A stretch of DNA of 64,000 nt from Pseudomonas sp. PB101 (GCF_009764265.1 NZ_RWIR01000018.1:1-64000), one strand, 5' to 3'. Shown: positions 1 to 11,574, counted from the stretch's first letter. Made by a program: numbers and translations. The notes: generated by a model not told the origin, from the letters alone.

Positions 1-54
1 CTCCCACAGGGGATTGCATTTCCCTGTGGGAGCGGGCTTGCCCGCGATGGGGCC
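1..54. repeat. REP pair (left arm cut by window start)
   Basis: Two inverted REP copies separated by a short loop: the left one is reduced to CTCCCACAGG by the window edge, the right one reads CTGTGGGAGCGGGCTTGCCC then GCGATGG. It lies just upstream of the sigma-54 regulator gene. Confidence 0.8.
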
Positions 55-87
55 GGAACAGTCAAAAAGAAATCAGGATCAATACAG

Positions 88-1503
88 ATGAACACCACCG
101 AAAACCTCAAGGACTACCAGCGCGTTCGCTTGCTGGCGATCCGTTCGTTGTTCGAGATCATCGAGCAATCGAGCGAGGGCACGGTGATTGTCGACCGCGA
201 TGCCAACATCGTCTGGATGAATGAGCGCTATGCCCGGCGCTTCGGCCTGCAATCGGCGCAGGATGCGATCGGCAGACCCTGCGAAAGCGTGATCCCCGGC
301 AGCCTGTTGCGTGAAGTGGTGCGCACCGGCCGGCCGATCCTGCTGGATATGCAGGACACCTCCAAAGAGCCGCTGGTGGTCATGCGCCTGCCGATTCACG
401 ATGATTCCGGCGTGGTGATCGGCGCCATCGGTTTCGCCCTGTTCGACGAATTGCGCAGCCTGTCGCCGATGCTCAAGCGCTACATGAGCATGCAGGAAGA
501 ACTGGCCTCCACCCGCTCGCTGCTGCGCGCGCGGCAAACCAAATACAACTTCGCCCATTTCATCGGCACCAGCGCCGCCAGCCTCGAAGTCAAACGCCGT
601 GCCCGGCGCAGTGCGAGCACCGAATCGCCGGTGCTGCTGCTCGGCGAAACCGGCACCGGAAAGGAGTTGCTGGCCCAGGCCATCCACAATGCCTCACCCC
701 GTGCACACAAGGCGTTTGTCAGCATCAACAGCGCGGCGATTCCCGAATCACTGCTGGAAGCCGAATTCTTCGGCACCGCCCCCGGCGCGTTTACCGGCGC
801 CGACCGCAAGGGCCGCGCCGGCAAATTGCAGATCGCCCAGGGCGGCACGTTGTTCCTCGACGAAATCGGCGACATGCCGCTGCCCCTGCAAAGCAAACTG
901 CTGCGGGTGTTGCAGGAAAAGGAATTCGAGCCGGTGGGCTCCAACGAGGTGATCCAGAGCGATGTGCGGGTGATCGCCGCGACCTCGACCGACCTTGAAG
1001 CGGCGATCAAGCGCGGCGAATTTCGCGCCGACCTGTACTACCGGCTCAACGTGCTGCCAATCCAGGTGCCGCCCTTGCGCGACCGCCTCGATGACGTGCC
1101 GGCGCTCAGTGAAGCGATTCTCGAGGAACTTCGCAGCCAGCATGAACTGCACCACGAAGCTCTGGAACTGCTGGGGCAACACGCCTGGCCGGGGAACATT
1201 CGCGAACTGCGTAATGTGCTGGAGCGGGCCGCGCTGCTCAGTGACGACCTGCGCCTGAGCGCGGCGGACATCCGCGCGGCGATTGGTACGTTCACCCAGG
1301 TGGAACGCGTGGTGCCCTTGCCCCTGGAACCCTTTGCCCACGAGACCTTCAGTGCGGCACGGGAGCGTTTTGACCGGCAACTGATCGAGTCCACCCTCGC
1401 GCAATGCGGGGGCAAGGTGATTGAAGCAGCGGCGCGGCTGGGGCTTGGACGGTCGACGTTGTACAAGAAGATGGTGGCGCTGGGGATCGTAGAGTCTCTA
1501 TAA
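88..1503 (+). CDS. hbcR: Sigma-54-dependent activator of 3-hydroxybutyrate catabolism (HbcR-like)
   Basis: A 471-residue enhancer-binding protein. It has an N-terminal PAS-like sensor (about 20-130) in place of a receiver domain, then an AAA+ sigma-54 interaction domain with Walker A GETGTGKE (186-193), the sigma-54 contact loop GAFTGA (233-238) and Walker B GGTLFLDEIG (252-261). The C-terminus is a Fis-type helix-turn-helix (about 430-471). An AGGA Shine-Dalgarno lies 10 nt before the ATG. The gene precedes a GntP permease, a 3-hydroxybutyrate dehydrogenase and an acetoacetyl-CoA synthetase, the arrangement known for the Pseudomonas hbcR locus, and a -24/-12 promoter sits before the permease. 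The PAS ligand is unknown. The family call is firm; the hbcR name rests mainly on context. Confidence 0.88.
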   Translation: MNTTENLKDYQRVRLLAIRSLFEIIEQSSEGTVIVDRDANIVWMNERYARRFGLQSAQDAIGRPCESVIPGSLLREVVRTGRPILLDMQDTSKEPLVVMRLPIHDDSGVVIGAIGFALFDELRSLSPMLKRYMSMQEELASTRSLLRARQTKYNFAHFIGTSAASLEVKRRARRSASTESPVLLLGETGTGKELLAQAIHNASPRAHKAFVSINSAAIPESLLEAEFFGTAPGAFTGADRKGRAGKLQIAQGGTLFLDEIGDMPLPLQSKLLRVLQEKEFEPVGSNEVIQSDVRVIAATSTDLEAAIKRGEFRADLYYRLNVLPIQVPPLRDRLDDVPALSEAILEELRSQHELHHEALELLGQHAWPGNIRELRNVLERAALLSDDLRLSAADIRAAIGTFTQVERVVPLPLEPFAHETFSAARERFDRQLIESTLAQCGGKVIEAAARLGLGRSTLYKKMVALGIVESL

Positions 1504-1543
1504 CGAGACGCAATTCTCATTTATTGGACGCGCTGTGCGCGAA

Positions 1544-1607
1544 TCGCTGGCAAGCCAGCTCCTACAGGTTTACGCAACCCCCTGTAGGAGCTGGCTGGCC
1601 AGCGATG
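1544..1607. repeat. REP pair between hbcR and the permease gene
   Basis: Inverted copies of a REP variant with core AGCTGGCTTGCCAGCGAT (left copy CGCTGGCAAGCCAGCTCCTA, right copy TAGGAGCTGGCTGGCCAGCG). The loop is GGTTTACGCAACCCC, and the whole could fold as one long hairpin after hbcR. Confidence 0.8.
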
Positions 1608-1628
1608 AGGCCAACACTGCCAATAAAA

Positions 1629-1644
1629 GTCTCAAAAAAGAGAC
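1629..1644. promoter_or_regulatory. Candidate activator-binding inverted repeat upstream of the sigma-54 promoter
   Basis: GTCTC-AAAAAA-GAGAC is a perfect 5-bp inverted repeat around an A6 core, about 65 bp before the -24 element at 1707. The stretch between them is very A/T-rich, as expected for a bendable or IHF-bound segment. This is the usual place for an enhancer-binding protein such as HbcR; assignment to HbcR is inference. Confidence 0.45.
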
Positions 1645-1706
1645 AAAACGATCAAGAAAATTCAAATAATATAAATATACCCTTATATTTCAATAACTTA
1701 ATCATC

Positions 1707-1722
1707 TGGCACAAAACTCGCT
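1707..1722 (+). promoter_or_regulatory. Sigma-54 (-24/-12) promoter of the 3-hydroxybutyrate genes
   Basis: TGGCACAAAACTCGCT carries the invariant GG (1708-1709) and GC (1720-1721) separated by exactly 10 nt, matching the RpoN consensus. Transcription would begin near 1733, leaving a leader of about 45 nt with an AGGAG ribosome-binding site before the ATG at 1778. The gene upstream encodes a sigma-54 activator. Confidence 0.8.
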
Positions 1723-1777
1723 ATACGCATCTCCTACCAAGCTTCACCCAACAAAAATAACAACCAGGAGACACACC

Positions 1778-3169
1778 ATGAGTGTGATCATTGCCTTGGC
1801 AGCCCTCGCGCTGCTGATGCTGGCTGCCTACCGTGGCTACAGCGTTATCCTTTTTGCCCCGATTGCCGCGCTCGGCGCCGTTCTGCTCACCGACCCTTCC
1901 GCCGTCGCCCCGGCTTTCACCGGCGTGTTCATGGAAAAAATGGTCGGCTTCATCAAGCTGTATTTCCCGGTATTCCTGCTCGGCGCGGTGTTCGGCAAGT
2001 TGATCGAACTGTCCGGTTTCTCCCGCTCCATCGTCGCTGCGGCGATTGGTCTGCTCGGCACCCGCCAGGCGATGCTGGTGATCGTGCTGGTCTGCGCCCT
2101 GCTGACCTACGGCGGCGTGTCGCTGTTCGTGGTGGTGTTCGCGGTCTATCCGTTTGCCGCTGAGATGTTCCGCCAGAGCAACATCCCCAAGCGCCTGATC
2201 CCGGCGACCATTGCCCTCGGCGCTTTCTCGTTCACCATGGACGCCCTGCCCGGCACGCCGCAAATCCAGAACATCATCCCCAGCACCTTCTTCAACACCA
2301 CCGCGTGGGCGGCGCCGTGGCTCGGGGTGATCGGCACGATCTTCGTGTTCTGCGCCGGCATGCTGTTTCTCCAGCGCCAGCGCAACAAGGCACAGCGCGC
2401 CGGTGAAGGTTATGGCTCGGACCTGCGCAACGAACCGGAAACCGCCGCCGACCTCAAGCTGCCCAACCCCTGGCTGGCACTGTCGCCACTGCTGGCGGTG
2501 GGCATCATGAACCTGCTGTTCACCCACTGGATTCCGCAGGTGTACGGCAAGACCCACAGCCTCGCGCTGCCGGGCATGGCCACGCCGGTGACCACCGAAA
2601 TCGCCAAGCTCACGGCGATCTGGGCGGTGCAGGCAGCCTTGCTGGTCGGCATCCTCATGGTGCTGGTGTTCGGCTTCCAGGCGATTCGCAGCAAACTCGC
2701 CGAAGGCAGCAAAAGCGCGGTCAGCGGTGCGTTGCTGGCGGCGATGAACACCGCCTCGGAATACGGTTTCGGCGCGGTGATCGCGTCCTTGCCGGGTTTC
2801 CTGGTGCTGGCCGACTGGCTCAAGAACATCCCCAATCCACTGGTCAACGAAGCGATTACCGTGACCCTGCTGGCCGGCATCACCGGTTCCGCTTCGGGCG
2901 GCATGAGCATCGCGCTGGCGGCGATGTCCGAGCAGTTCATCAGCGCCGCCCATGCGGCGAACATTCCGCTGGAAGTGCTGCACCGGGTCGCCGCGATGGC
3001 CAGCGGCGGCATGGACACCCTGCCGCACAACGGCGCGGTGATTACCCTGCTGGCGGTGACCGGGCTGACCCATCGCGAGGCTTACAAAGACATTTTCTGT
3101 ATTACGCTGATCAAGACCCTGGCGGTTTTCGTGGTGATCGGCACTTTCTACGCCACTGGCATTGTGTGA
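1778..3169 (+). CDS. GntP-family permease, probable D-3-hydroxybutyrate importer
   Basis: A 463-residue polytopic inner-membrane protein, hydrophobic almost throughout with about 12 predicted helices. The glycine-rich ITGSASGGMSIAL and MASGGMDTLPHNGAV segments (about 370-420) are typical of the GntP/citrate-proton symporter group. It is the first gene after the -24/-12 promoter, and its stop codon lies 7 nt before the dehydrogenase ATG. In homologous Pseudomonas loci this permease accompanies 3-hydroxybutyrate dehydrogenase, so 3-hydroxybutyrate is the likely substrate. The substrate is inferred from context; other GntP members carry gluconate or related acids. Confidence 0.85.
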   Translation: MSVIIALAALALLMLAAYRGYSVILFAPIAALGAVLLTDPSAVAPAFTGVFMEKMVGFIKLYFPVFLLGAVFGKLIELSGFSRSIVAAAIGLLGTRQAMLVIVLVCALLTYGGVSLFVVVFAVYPFAAEMFRQSNIPKRLIPATIALGAFSFTMDALPGTPQIQNIIPSTFFNTTAWAAPWLGVIGTIFVFCAGMLFLQRQRNKAQRAGEGYGSDLRNEPETAADLKLPNPWLALSPLLAVGIMNLLFTHWIPQVYGKTHSLALPGMATPVTTEIAKLTAIWAVQAALLVGILMVLVFGFQAIRSKLAEGSKSAVSGALLAAMNTASEYGFGAVIASLPGFLVLADWLKNIPNPLVNEAITVTLLAGITGSASGGMSIALAAMSEQFISAAHAANIPLEVLHRVAAMASGGMDTLPHNGAVITLLAVTGLTHREAYKDIFCITLIKTLAVFVVIGTFYATGIV

Positions 3170-3176
3170 GGTATTC

Positions 3177-3950
3177 ATGACGACTCTTTCGGGCAAGACC
3201 GCACTGGTCACCGGCTCCACCAGCGGTATCGGCCTGGGTATCGCCCTCAGCCTGGCCAAGGCGGGAGCCAACCTGATCCTCAATGGCTTTGGCGATGCGT
3301 CCAAGGTCATCGCCGAAGTGGAGCAGTTCGGCGGCAAGGTCGGCCATCACCCGGCCGATGTCAGCGATCCGGCGCAGATTGCCGACATGATCGCCTATGC
3401 CGAACGCGAATTCGGCGGCGTCGACATCCTGGTCAACAACGCGGGCATTCAGCACGTCGCCGCGGTCGATGAGTTTCCGGTGGAACGCTGGGATTCGATC
3501 ATCGCGATCAACCTGTCGTCGGTGTTCCACAGCACCCGCTTGAGCCTGCCGGGCATGCGCGCCAAGGGTTGGGGCCGGGTCATCAACATTGCTTCGGTGC
3601 ATGGCCTGGTCGGCTCGGTGGGCAAGTCCGCCTATGTCGCCGCCAAGCATGGGGTGATCGGCTTGACCAAAGTGGTCGCGCTGGAAACCGCGACCACCCA
3701 GGTCACCTGCAACGCGATCTGCCCAGGCTGGGTATTGACGCCGCTGGTGCAGAAGCAGATTGATGATCGTGCCGCCAGTGGCGTTGATCCGCAGCAGGCG
3801 CAGCATGATTTGCTCGCTGAAAAACAGCCATCGCTGGAGTTCGTGACCCCGCCGCAACTGGGTGAACTGGTGTTGTTCCTGTGCAGTGAAGCCGGCAGCC
3901 AGGTGCGGGGTGCGGCGTGGAATGTTGATGGTGGGTGGTTGGCGCAGTGA
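3177..3950 (+). CDS. bdhA: 3-hydroxybutyrate dehydrogenase (SDR family)
   Basis: A 257-residue classical short-chain dehydrogenase oxidising D-3-hydroxybutyrate to acetoacetate with NAD+. The nucleotide-binding motif TGSTSGIG is at 12-19, NNAG follows near 87-90, and the catalytic triad is S140, Y153, K157. The ATG at 3177 is chosen because GAGG lies just upstream and the protein then begins MTTLSGKTALVTG, the normal N-terminus for this family; an upstream in-frame ATG at 3162 overlaps the permease stop and would add five unlikely residues. It sits between the permease and acetoacetyl-CoA synthetase genes. Confidence 0.92.
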   Translation: MTTLSGKTALVTGSTSGIGLGIALSLAKAGANLILNGFGDASKVIAEVEQFGGKVGHHPADVSDPAQIADMIAYAEREFGGVDILVNNAGIQHVAAVDEFPVERWDSIIAINLSSVFHSTRLSLPGMRAKGWGRVINIASVHGLVGSVGKSAYVAAKHGVIGLTKVVALETATTQVTCNAICPGWVLTPLVQKQIDDRAASGVDPQQAQHDLLAEKQPSLEFVTPPQLGELVLFLCSEAGSQVRGAAWNVDGGWLAQ

Positions 3951-3974
3951 TCGCCTGCCAGACCGCGTTATCTT

Positions 3975-4038
3975 CATCGCGAGCAAGCTCGCTCCCACAG
4001 GTTCTGTGGTGCCTGTGGGAGCGGGCTTGCCCGCGATT
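3975..4038. repeat. REP pair before acetoacetyl-CoA synthetase
   Basis: A left copy ATCGCGAGCAAGCTCGCTCC and an inverted right copy GGGAGCGGGCTTGCCCGCGA with a loop of about 20 nt. The two arms belong to different sequence variants (GAGCAAGCTC versus GGGCTTGCCC). Confidence 0.8.
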
Positions 4039-4067
4039 GGATCTGAAGAGATAAGAAGAGGCAAACC

Positions 4068-6023
<1,956 letters not shown>

Positions 6024-6033
6024 AATAAGGTTA

Positions 6034-6139
6034 CCTGTAGGAGCGAACTTGCTCGCGATAAACCCGAGAGCGCCGCGGGGCACCTGCCAGCCCGCGTTAT
6101 CGTTGACGACCATCGCGAGCGAGTTCGCTCCTACAGGGG
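6034..6139. repeat. Extended REP pair (composite, with CGCGTTATC block)
   Basis: Left copy CTGTAGGAGCGAACTTGCTC, right copy GAGCGAGTTCGCTCCTACAG, with about 50 nt between. The right arm is preceded by CGCGTTATCGTTGACGACC, which recurs with one change next to the REP at 43434-43534. Nothing else is recognisable between 6024 and 6237. Confidence 0.8.
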
Positions 6140-6237
6140 TTGTGTCGCTGAACCGCTCAAGTCTCTGAATCTACCTGCACCTGTCACCTGTGCAAGAATA
6201 GAGGCCAGCCAAATCGACTCAGGCCCAGGACTCCCGG

Positions 6238-8775
6238 ATGAACGCTACACCCACCGCCAGCGATGCCCAGGCCTTGATCGCCCGAATCGACTGGGCAAGC
6301 AGCCCGCTGGGCGCTGCCAGCACCTGGCCACAGAGCCTGCGAACCGCCGTGGACATCGTCATTCACTCGCCGATGCCGATGCTGCTGCTCTGGGGCCAGC
6401 AACTGACGCAAATCTACAACGACGGCTTCGCCCTGCTCGCCGGCAGCAAGCATCCCCACGCCTTCGGACAGCCGACACACCTGATCTGGCCAGAGCTGAA
6501 AGACTTTACCGACCCGATCTACCGCGCTGTCCTGCAAGGTCAGGTGCGAACCTACAGCGAGCAGCGTTTCACCCTGCAACGCGAGGGCCGCGAGTCCGAC
6601 TTCTGGCTCGACCTGACCTACAGCCCGATCCGCGACGAAGCTGCCGAGGTGGCCGGGATATTGGTCACCGCCATCGAAACCAACGAGCGTCGGCGCATCG
6701 CCCTCGAACTCGAACAGCGCTCGGCAGCCAGCCTCAAGGCCCAGCGTGAAACCGAGGAGCGCCTGCAACTGGCGCTCTCCGCCACGGATGCGGTCGGGAC
6801 CTGGGACTGGGACATCAGCGAAGACCGCTTCATCGCCGATGCACATTTTGCCCAGCTCCACGGCGTCGACCCGGCCATGGCCAACCAGTTGCCGATCAGC
6901 GAATACCTGCACGGCGTTCACCCGCAAGACCGTGCCCTGATCGCCCGCAGCATCAAGCACTGCATCACCCACGGCAGCGAATACGCCGAGGAATACCGTC
7001 TGCTGCAAACCGACGGCCAGATGCGCTGGGTGTTTGCCCGTGGCCGCTGCTACAAGGACCATCATGGCCGTCCGATCCGTTTCCTCGGCGCCGCCCTGGA
7101 CCTGACCGAGCGCAAACACACTGAACAGGCCCTGCGCCAGAGCCAGACCGAGCTGCAACTGATCATCAACGCCATGCCGATCCTGATCAGCTACGTCGAC
7201 CGCGAGGAACGCTTTCGCCTGAACAATGCGGCGTACCTCGACTGGTACGGGCTGACGCCGCAAGAGCTGTACGGGCGGACCATTCTTGAAGTGCTCGGCG
7301 AAGAAGCCTACGCGCTGCGGGCCCCGCACATCACCGAGGCGCTGTCCGGCCGGCCCTGCTGTTTCAGCATCAGCACGCCACACCGCGACGGCAGCATCCG
7401 CCAGGCCCTGATGAATTACCTGCCGCGCCACGGCCCGGACGGCGCGGTGAACGGCTTCTATATCTTCGTGATCGACGAAACCGAACGCAAAAAGACCGAA
7501 GAAGCCCTGCGCAACCTCAACGAAACCCTGGAGGAACGGGTCGCCGCCCGCACCCGCCAACTGGCCGATGCCAACGAGCGCCTGCAAAACGAGATGTTCG
7601 AGCGTGAACGGGCCGAAGACGCCTTGCGTCATGCCCAGAAAATGGAAGCGGTCGGCCAGCTCACCGGCGGCATCGCCCATGACTTCAACAACATGCTCAC
7701 CGGCATCATTGGCAGCCTCGACCTGATGCAGCGTTACATCGCCGAAGGCCGCGCCAGCGAGATCGGCCGATTCACCGAAGCAGCCGTATCCTCGGCCAAC
7801 CGTGCCGCGGCCCTCACCCATCGCTTGCTGGCGTTCTCCCGGCGGCAGTCGCTCAACCGCACGCCGCTGAACGCCAACGAGTTGATTCACTCGCTCGAAG
7901 ACTTGTTGAGTCGTACCAAGGGCGACCATATCGAACTCAAACTGCACCTGGCCCAGGACATCTGGCGGGTCAACACCGATGTCAGCCAACTGGAAAACGC
8001 CCTGCTCAACCTGGTGATCAACGCCCGCGACGCCATGCCCGAGGGCGGCGAGTTGCAGATCGAAACGGCCAACGTGTACCTCGACGGCAGCGACATCACG
8101 ACCCTGGAACCGGTCAATGCCGGCGACTACGTGATGATTGCCGTCAGCGACAACGGCACGGGCATGACGCCTTCGGTGCTGGCCAAGGCCTTCGATCCGT
8201 TCTTCACCACCAAGCCCATCGGCCAGGGCACCGGTTTGGGTTTGTCGATGATTTACGGCTTCGCCCAGCAATCGGGTGGCCACGTCAGCCTGTTCAGCCT
8301 GCCCGGACGCGGCACCAGCGTGCGCCTGTACCTGCCGCGCCTGCATTCGACCGAGCCGGACAAGGTCCTGTCACCCGTCGTCGGCGAGGCACCGGCGGCC
8401 ATTGCCGGCGAAACGGTGATGCTGGTCGAGGACGATGCCGCGGTGCGCATGCTGATCCTCGACCTGCTCAAGGAGCTCGGCTACCGTGCCCACGAAGCCG
8501 AGGACGCCAAGGGCGCACTGCCGGTGCTGGAGTCCGACCTACGGGTGGACCTGCTGGTGACCGACGTGGGGTTGCCGGGCATGAACGGCCGACAACTGGC
8601 AGAAATCGCCCGTCAGCACCGTCCCGGACTGAAGGTGCTGTTCATGACCGGATACGCGGAAATCGCCGCCGAGCGCCAGGGTTTCCTCGAAGAAGGCATG
8701 GACATGGTCAGCAAACCGTTTTCCATCGACCTGCTGGCCAACAAGATTCGCACGATGATCGGTCAACCGAACTGA
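6238..8775 (+). CDS. Soluble PAS-domain hybrid histidine kinase / response regulator
   Basis: An 845-residue hybrid kinase with no membrane segment, so probably cytoplasmic. It has three PAS-like segments (about 15-135, 175-290 and 300-420), a coiled region, HisKA with the phospho-acceptor in [11 protein letters not shown] (H481), then N box [10 protein letters not shown]1 DNGTGM and G2 [10 protein letters not shown]. The C-terminal receiver has phospho-acceptor D776 in [11 protein letters not shown]. There is no cognate regulator next door, so it may signal through a phosphotransfer protein. The N-terminal PAS resembles that of the kinase at 61266-63377. No LOV cysteine motif is visible; the stimulus is unknown. 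Confidence 0.9.
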   Translation: MNATPTASDAQALIARIDWASSPLGAASTWPQSLRTAVDIVIHSPMPMLLLWGQQLTQIYNDGFALLAGSKHPHAFGQPTHLIWPELKDFTDPIYRAVLQGQVRTYSEQRFTLQREGRESDFWLDLTYSPIRDEAAEVAGILVTAIETNERRRIALELEQRSAASLKAQRETEERLQLALSATDAVGTWDWDISEDRFIADAHFAQLHGVDPAMANQLPISEYLHGVHPQDRALIARSIKHCITHGSEYAEEYRLLQTDGQMRWVFARGRCYKDHHGRPIRFLGAALDLTERKHTEQALRQSQTELQLIINAMPILISYVDREERFRLNNAAYLDWYGLTPQELYGRTILEVLGEEAYALRAPHITEALSGRPCCFSISTPHRDGSIRQALMNYLPRHGPDGAVNGFYIFVIDETERKKTEEALRNLNETLEERVAARTRQLADANERLQNEMFERERAEDALRHAQKMEAVGQLTGGIAHDFNNMLTGIIGSLDLMQRYIAEGRASEIGRFTEAAVSSANRAAALTHRLLAFSRRQSLNRTPLNANELIHSLEDLLSRTKGDHIELKLHLAQDIWRVNTDVSQLENALLNLVINARDAMPEGGELQIETANVYLDGSDITTLEPVNAGDYVMIAVSDNGTGMTPSVLAKAFDPFFTTKPIGQGTGLGLSMIYGFAQQSGGHVSLFSLPGRGTSVRLYLPRLHSTEPDKVLSPVVGEAPAAIAGETVMLVEDDAAVRMLILDLLKELGYRAHEAEDAKGALPVLESDLRVDLLVTDVGLPGMNGRQLAEIARQHRPGLKVLFMTGYAEIAAERQGFLEEGMDMVSKPFSIDLLANKIRTMIGQPN

Positions 8776-8829
8776 GTTGAGGCATAATCGCGCGCCCCGT
8801 TGTCAGCCTCGTTGCAAGGTAACTGTCCC

Positions 8830-9105
8830 ATGAAAGCTCAAGCCCGCCATATCCTGGTGAAAACCTCGGAAGAAGCCGAGCAGCTCAAACAACGCATCGC
8901 CAAGGGCGAAGCGTTCGATGTGCTGGCCAAGAAGTATTCGACCTGCCCCTCGGGCAAGCGCGGCGGCGATCTCGGTGAAGTGCGCCCGGGGCAGATGGTC
9001 GGCGTGATCGATGCGGTGATCTTCAAGAAGCCGCTGCGGGTGGTGCATGGGCCGATCAAGAGCAAGTTCGGCTATCACCTGGTGCAGGTGTTTTACCGGG
9101 ATTGA
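8830..9105 (+). CDS. ppiC: Small cytoplasmic parvulin peptidyl-prolyl isomerase
   Basis: A 91-residue single-domain parvulin. It opens with ARHILVKTSEEAEQL, continues with the conserved FDVLAKKYSTCPSGKRGGDLG block (written here with its gap at about 34-54) and ends SKFGYHLVQV, like E. coli PpiC of about 93 residues. There is no signal peptide or membrane segment. The ATG at 8830 was chosen over an upstream in-frame start at 8800 because the family begins at MKAQARHIL and a GCAAGGTAAC ribosome-binding region precedes it. It follows the hybrid kinase by about 55 nt with no obvious functional tie. Confidence 0.92.
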   Translation: MKAQARHILVKTSEEAEQLKQRIAKGEAFDVLAKKYSTCPSGKRGGDLGEVRPGQMVGVIDAVIFKKPLRVVHGPIKSKFGYHLVQVFYRD

Positions 9106-9126
9106 CGCATTTGGCTTGAGGGCCCT

Positions 9127-9219
9127 ATCGCTGGCAAGCCAGCTCCCACAGGGATTTGTGAGTTGCAATAGATTGCAGCCACACCGCTAAACACTGTGGG
9201 AGCTGGCTTGCCAGCGATC
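9127..9219. repeat. REP pair (AGCTGGC variant)
   Basis: Inverted copies ATCGCTGGCAAGCCAGCTCC and GGAGCTGGCTTGCCAGCGAT separated by about 50 nt, between the convergent ppiC and sugar kinase genes. It may act as a shared transcript end. Confidence 0.8.
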
Positions 9220-9248
9220 CAATGGCGCAGCCAGCGGCCATTCACCGC

Positions 9249-10181
9249 TTACCTCGGGATCAACGCCCCCGGCACCTGAATCACCCGGCTGGCCAGCCGA
9301 TGTCCGGCCTCGGCGGCTTCTTCAGGGCTGCCACCCTTGAGCCGCGAGGCCAGGTACGCCGCACTGAACGAATCCCCCGCCGCCGTAGTGTCCACCACCC
9401 GCTCGACCTTCTGCGCCGGTACCTCGGACGACTCGCCATCACAACGGATCAGGCATGCTTTGGCGCCCCGCTTGAGCACCACTTCCGGCGTACCGATCTG
9501 CTCATACGCGGCAAACACCGCCGCACAATCGGCATAACCAAACAACGCCTGCTCGTCATCCACCGTCAGCAACGCCAGGTCGACATGCGGCAGTACGCTG
9601 CGATACGCCGCTTGTGCGTCCTCGACCGACGCCCACAGCCGTGGCCGGTAGTTGTTGTCGAACACGATCCGCGCATCGCGCTGGCGGGCTTCGATCAGGG
9701 TTTGCAGCAACCTTTCCCGGCCTTGCACCCCGAGTACCGCCAGGGTGATGCCACTGAAGTACAGCACGTCGTAATCCGGCAACGCCGCGAGGATCGGCGC
9801 TGCGGCCGGGGTGGTGAAGCAATCGCGTACCGCCGCTTCATTGCGCCAGTACAGAAAGCGCCGCTCGCCGGCGGCGTCAGTCTGGATGCAATACAAACCC
9901 GGCAGGCGCCCGGGCAGGCGCTGGACCATGCCGAGCCCGATGTTTTCCGCAGCCCAGCTCAAGCACATCGCATCGCTGAAACTGTCATCGCCCAGCGCGG
10001 TGACGTAGTCCACGCAGCCTTTCTCTCCCAGCTCCCGGGACAGATACACCGCCGTGTTCAAGGTATCGCCGCCGAAGCTCTGCTGCAGGCTGCCGTCGGC
10101 GCGATGCTGCAACTCGATCATGCACTCGCCGATCAGGGCAATGCGCGGGGTGTTGGGGCCGAGGGTGTTGATGGTGTTCAT
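9249..10181 (-). CDS. kdgK: PfkB-family sugar kinase, probable 2-keto-3-deoxygluconate kinase
   Basis: A 310-residue ribokinase/PfkB-family kinase. The N-terminal IALIGECMIELQ motif and the C-terminal ATP-binding and catalytic motif DTTAAGDSF (AAGD at 267-270, base D270) are as in KdgK, which phosphorylates 2-keto-3-deoxygluconate to KDPG for the Entner-Doudoroff route. The ATG at 10181 gives MNTINTLGPNTPRIALIG; the upstream extension to 10259 runs into a REP and is not credible. It is the last gene of a minus-strand series with a PLP deaminase, an IclR regulator, RidA and an amino-acid-type ABC importer. That context fits a KDG-producing deamination pathway. Substrate is inferred. Confidence 0.85.
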   Translation of the reverse strand: MNTINTLGPNTPRIALIGECMIELQHRADGSLQQSFGGDTLNTAVYLSRELGEKGCVDYVTALGDDSFSDAMCLSWAAENIGLGMVQRLPGRLPGLYCIQTDAAGERRFLYWRNEAAVRDCFTTPAAAPILAALPDYDVLYFSGITLAVLGVQGRERLLQTLIEARQRDARIVFDNNYRPRLWASVEDAQAAYRSVLPHVDLALLTVDDEQALFGYADCAAVFAAYEQIGTPEVVLKRGAKACLIRCDGESSEVPAQKVERVVDTTAAGDSFSAAYLASRLKGGSPEEAAEAGHRLASRVIQVPGALIPR

Positions 10182-10221
10182 TGTCGTGGGGTCTCTGGTG
10201 TTGCGATGTTGTCTGGTCGGC

Positions 10222-10299
10222 CGCCATCGCGGGCAAGCCCGCTCCCACAAGTTCTGCAATGTTCATAAAACCTGTGGGAGCGGGCTTGCCCGCGATGGC
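10222..10299. repeat. REP pair
   Basis: Inverted copies GCCATCGCGGGCAAGCCCGC and GCGGGCTTGCCCGCGATGGC around a loop of about 35 nt, between the deaminase and kinase genes of the same strand. Confidence 0.85.
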
Positions 10300-10317
10300 A
10301 ACACCTCGGTTTCTGTC

Positions 10318-11535
10318 TTAGAAACAGGTTTCCATGGTCTCGATGACGTTCAGTTGCTCATCCACCAGACAGCCGACACGCCACTTGTCGAACGTCAGGC
10401 ACGGGTGCGAAGTACCAAACGAAATGATGTCGCCCACCCGCAGATCAACCCCCGGCGCCACGGTCATGAACGCATGCTGGTCCATCACCGCGGTCACCTT
10501 GCAGGCACTCACATCTTCGCCCCTGGCCGGCACCACGCCGGCCTTGTAGCGCAGCAACGGCACCGGCAGACCGGCGTCGTAGGCCACGTCGCGTTTGCCC
10601 AGGGCGATCACCGCAAACCCCGGCTCCGGCAACGACTGCACGTGCGCCCACACTTCCAGCGCCGGGCGCAAGCCTTCGTGCAGGTCGCTGCGACGGTCGA
10701 GCACGCAGCACTGCGCTTCCTTGTAGATGCCATGGTCGTGGGCCACGTAGCTGCCGGGACGCAGCACGCTGAGGAAACGTCCGGCGGCGTTCTGCGCTTC
10801 GAAGGACTCGGCAATCAGGTCATACCAGGCCGAACCCGAGGCGGTGATGATCGGCTTGGCAATGGCAAACGCGCCGCTGTCCTGCAGCTGCACTGCAAGG
10901 CGCACCAGTGACGCGGCAAAATCACGGATACCGGTCACGGCGTGATCGCCATGGATCACGCCTTCGTAGCCTTCGATGCCGGTCAGGGCCAGCCCCGGTT
11001 GGGCGGCGATGGCCTTGGCCAGGTCGAGCACTTCCTGTTCGCTGCGGCAACCGCAACGGCCACCGACCACGCCGTATTCGATCATCACGTTCAGGCGCAC
11101 GCCGCGGGAGGCGAAATAGGCGCCGAGGTCGGCGACGTTGTCCGGGTGATCGACCATGCAATAGAAGTCGAACGTCGGGTCGGCCAGCAGGTCGGCGATC
11201 AGCGCCATGTTCGGCGTGCCGACCAACTGGTTGGCCATCAGCACCCGGCGCACACCATGGGCGTAGGCCGCGCGGGTTTGCGTGGCGCTGGCCAGGGTGA
11301 TGCCCCAGGCACCGGCGTCCAGTTGGCGACGGAACAACGCCGGGGTCATGCTGGTCTTGCCGTGGGGCGCCAATTCGGCGCCGCTGTCGCTGACGAAGGC
11401 CTGCATCCAGCGGATGTTGTGTTCCAGCGCCTCGCGGTGCAGCACCAGCGCGGGCAGGCTGACGTCACGCACCAGGCTGGCACCGATCGGGGCAGCGCCT
11501 TTGTCCACGTTGGCGGTATGGGGGGCAGAAGACAT
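10318..11535 (-). CDS. PLP-dependent fold-type III amino acid deaminase/dehydratase (D-threonine aldolase-like)
   Basis: A 405-residue protein with the alanine-racemase-type N-terminal barrel. The PLP lysine is K60 in ELAPHGKTSM, and the C-terminal domain (about 300-400) contains the H and D-rich segment HPCLTFDKWR near the end that in D-serine dehydratases and D-threonine aldolases holds a metal. The family removes ammonia from, or cleaves, D-configured hydroxy amino acids. With KdgK downstream and an amino-acid ABC importer upstream, D-glucosaminate to KDG plus ammonia is an attractive reaction, but this is inference; D-serine or D-threonine remain possible. There is a 39-nt gap to the iclR-type gene. 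Confidence 0.82.
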   Translation of the reverse strand: MSSAPHTANVDKGAAPIGASLVRDVSLPALVLHREALEHNIRWMQAFVSDSGAELAPHGKTSMTPALFRRQLDAGAWGITLASATQTRAAYAHGVRRVLMANQLVGTPNMALIADLLADPTFDFYCMVDHPDNVADLGAYFASRGVRLNVMIEYGVVGGRCGCRSEQEVLDLAKAIAAQPGLALTGIEGYEGVIHGDHAVTGIRDFAASLVRLAVQLQDSGAFAIAKPIITASGSAWYDLIAESFEAQNAAGRFLSVLRPGSYVAHDHGIYKEAQCCVLDRRSDLHEGLRPALEVWAHVQSLPEPGFAVIALGKRDVAYDAGLPVPLLRYKAGVVPARGEDVSACKVTAVMDQHAFMTVAPGVDLRVGDIISFGTSHPCLTFDKWRVGCLVDEQLNVIETMETCF

Positions 11536-11574
11536 GGTCGAACTCCTCGTTCAAGCGGCCGCAGGCAGCCGCTG

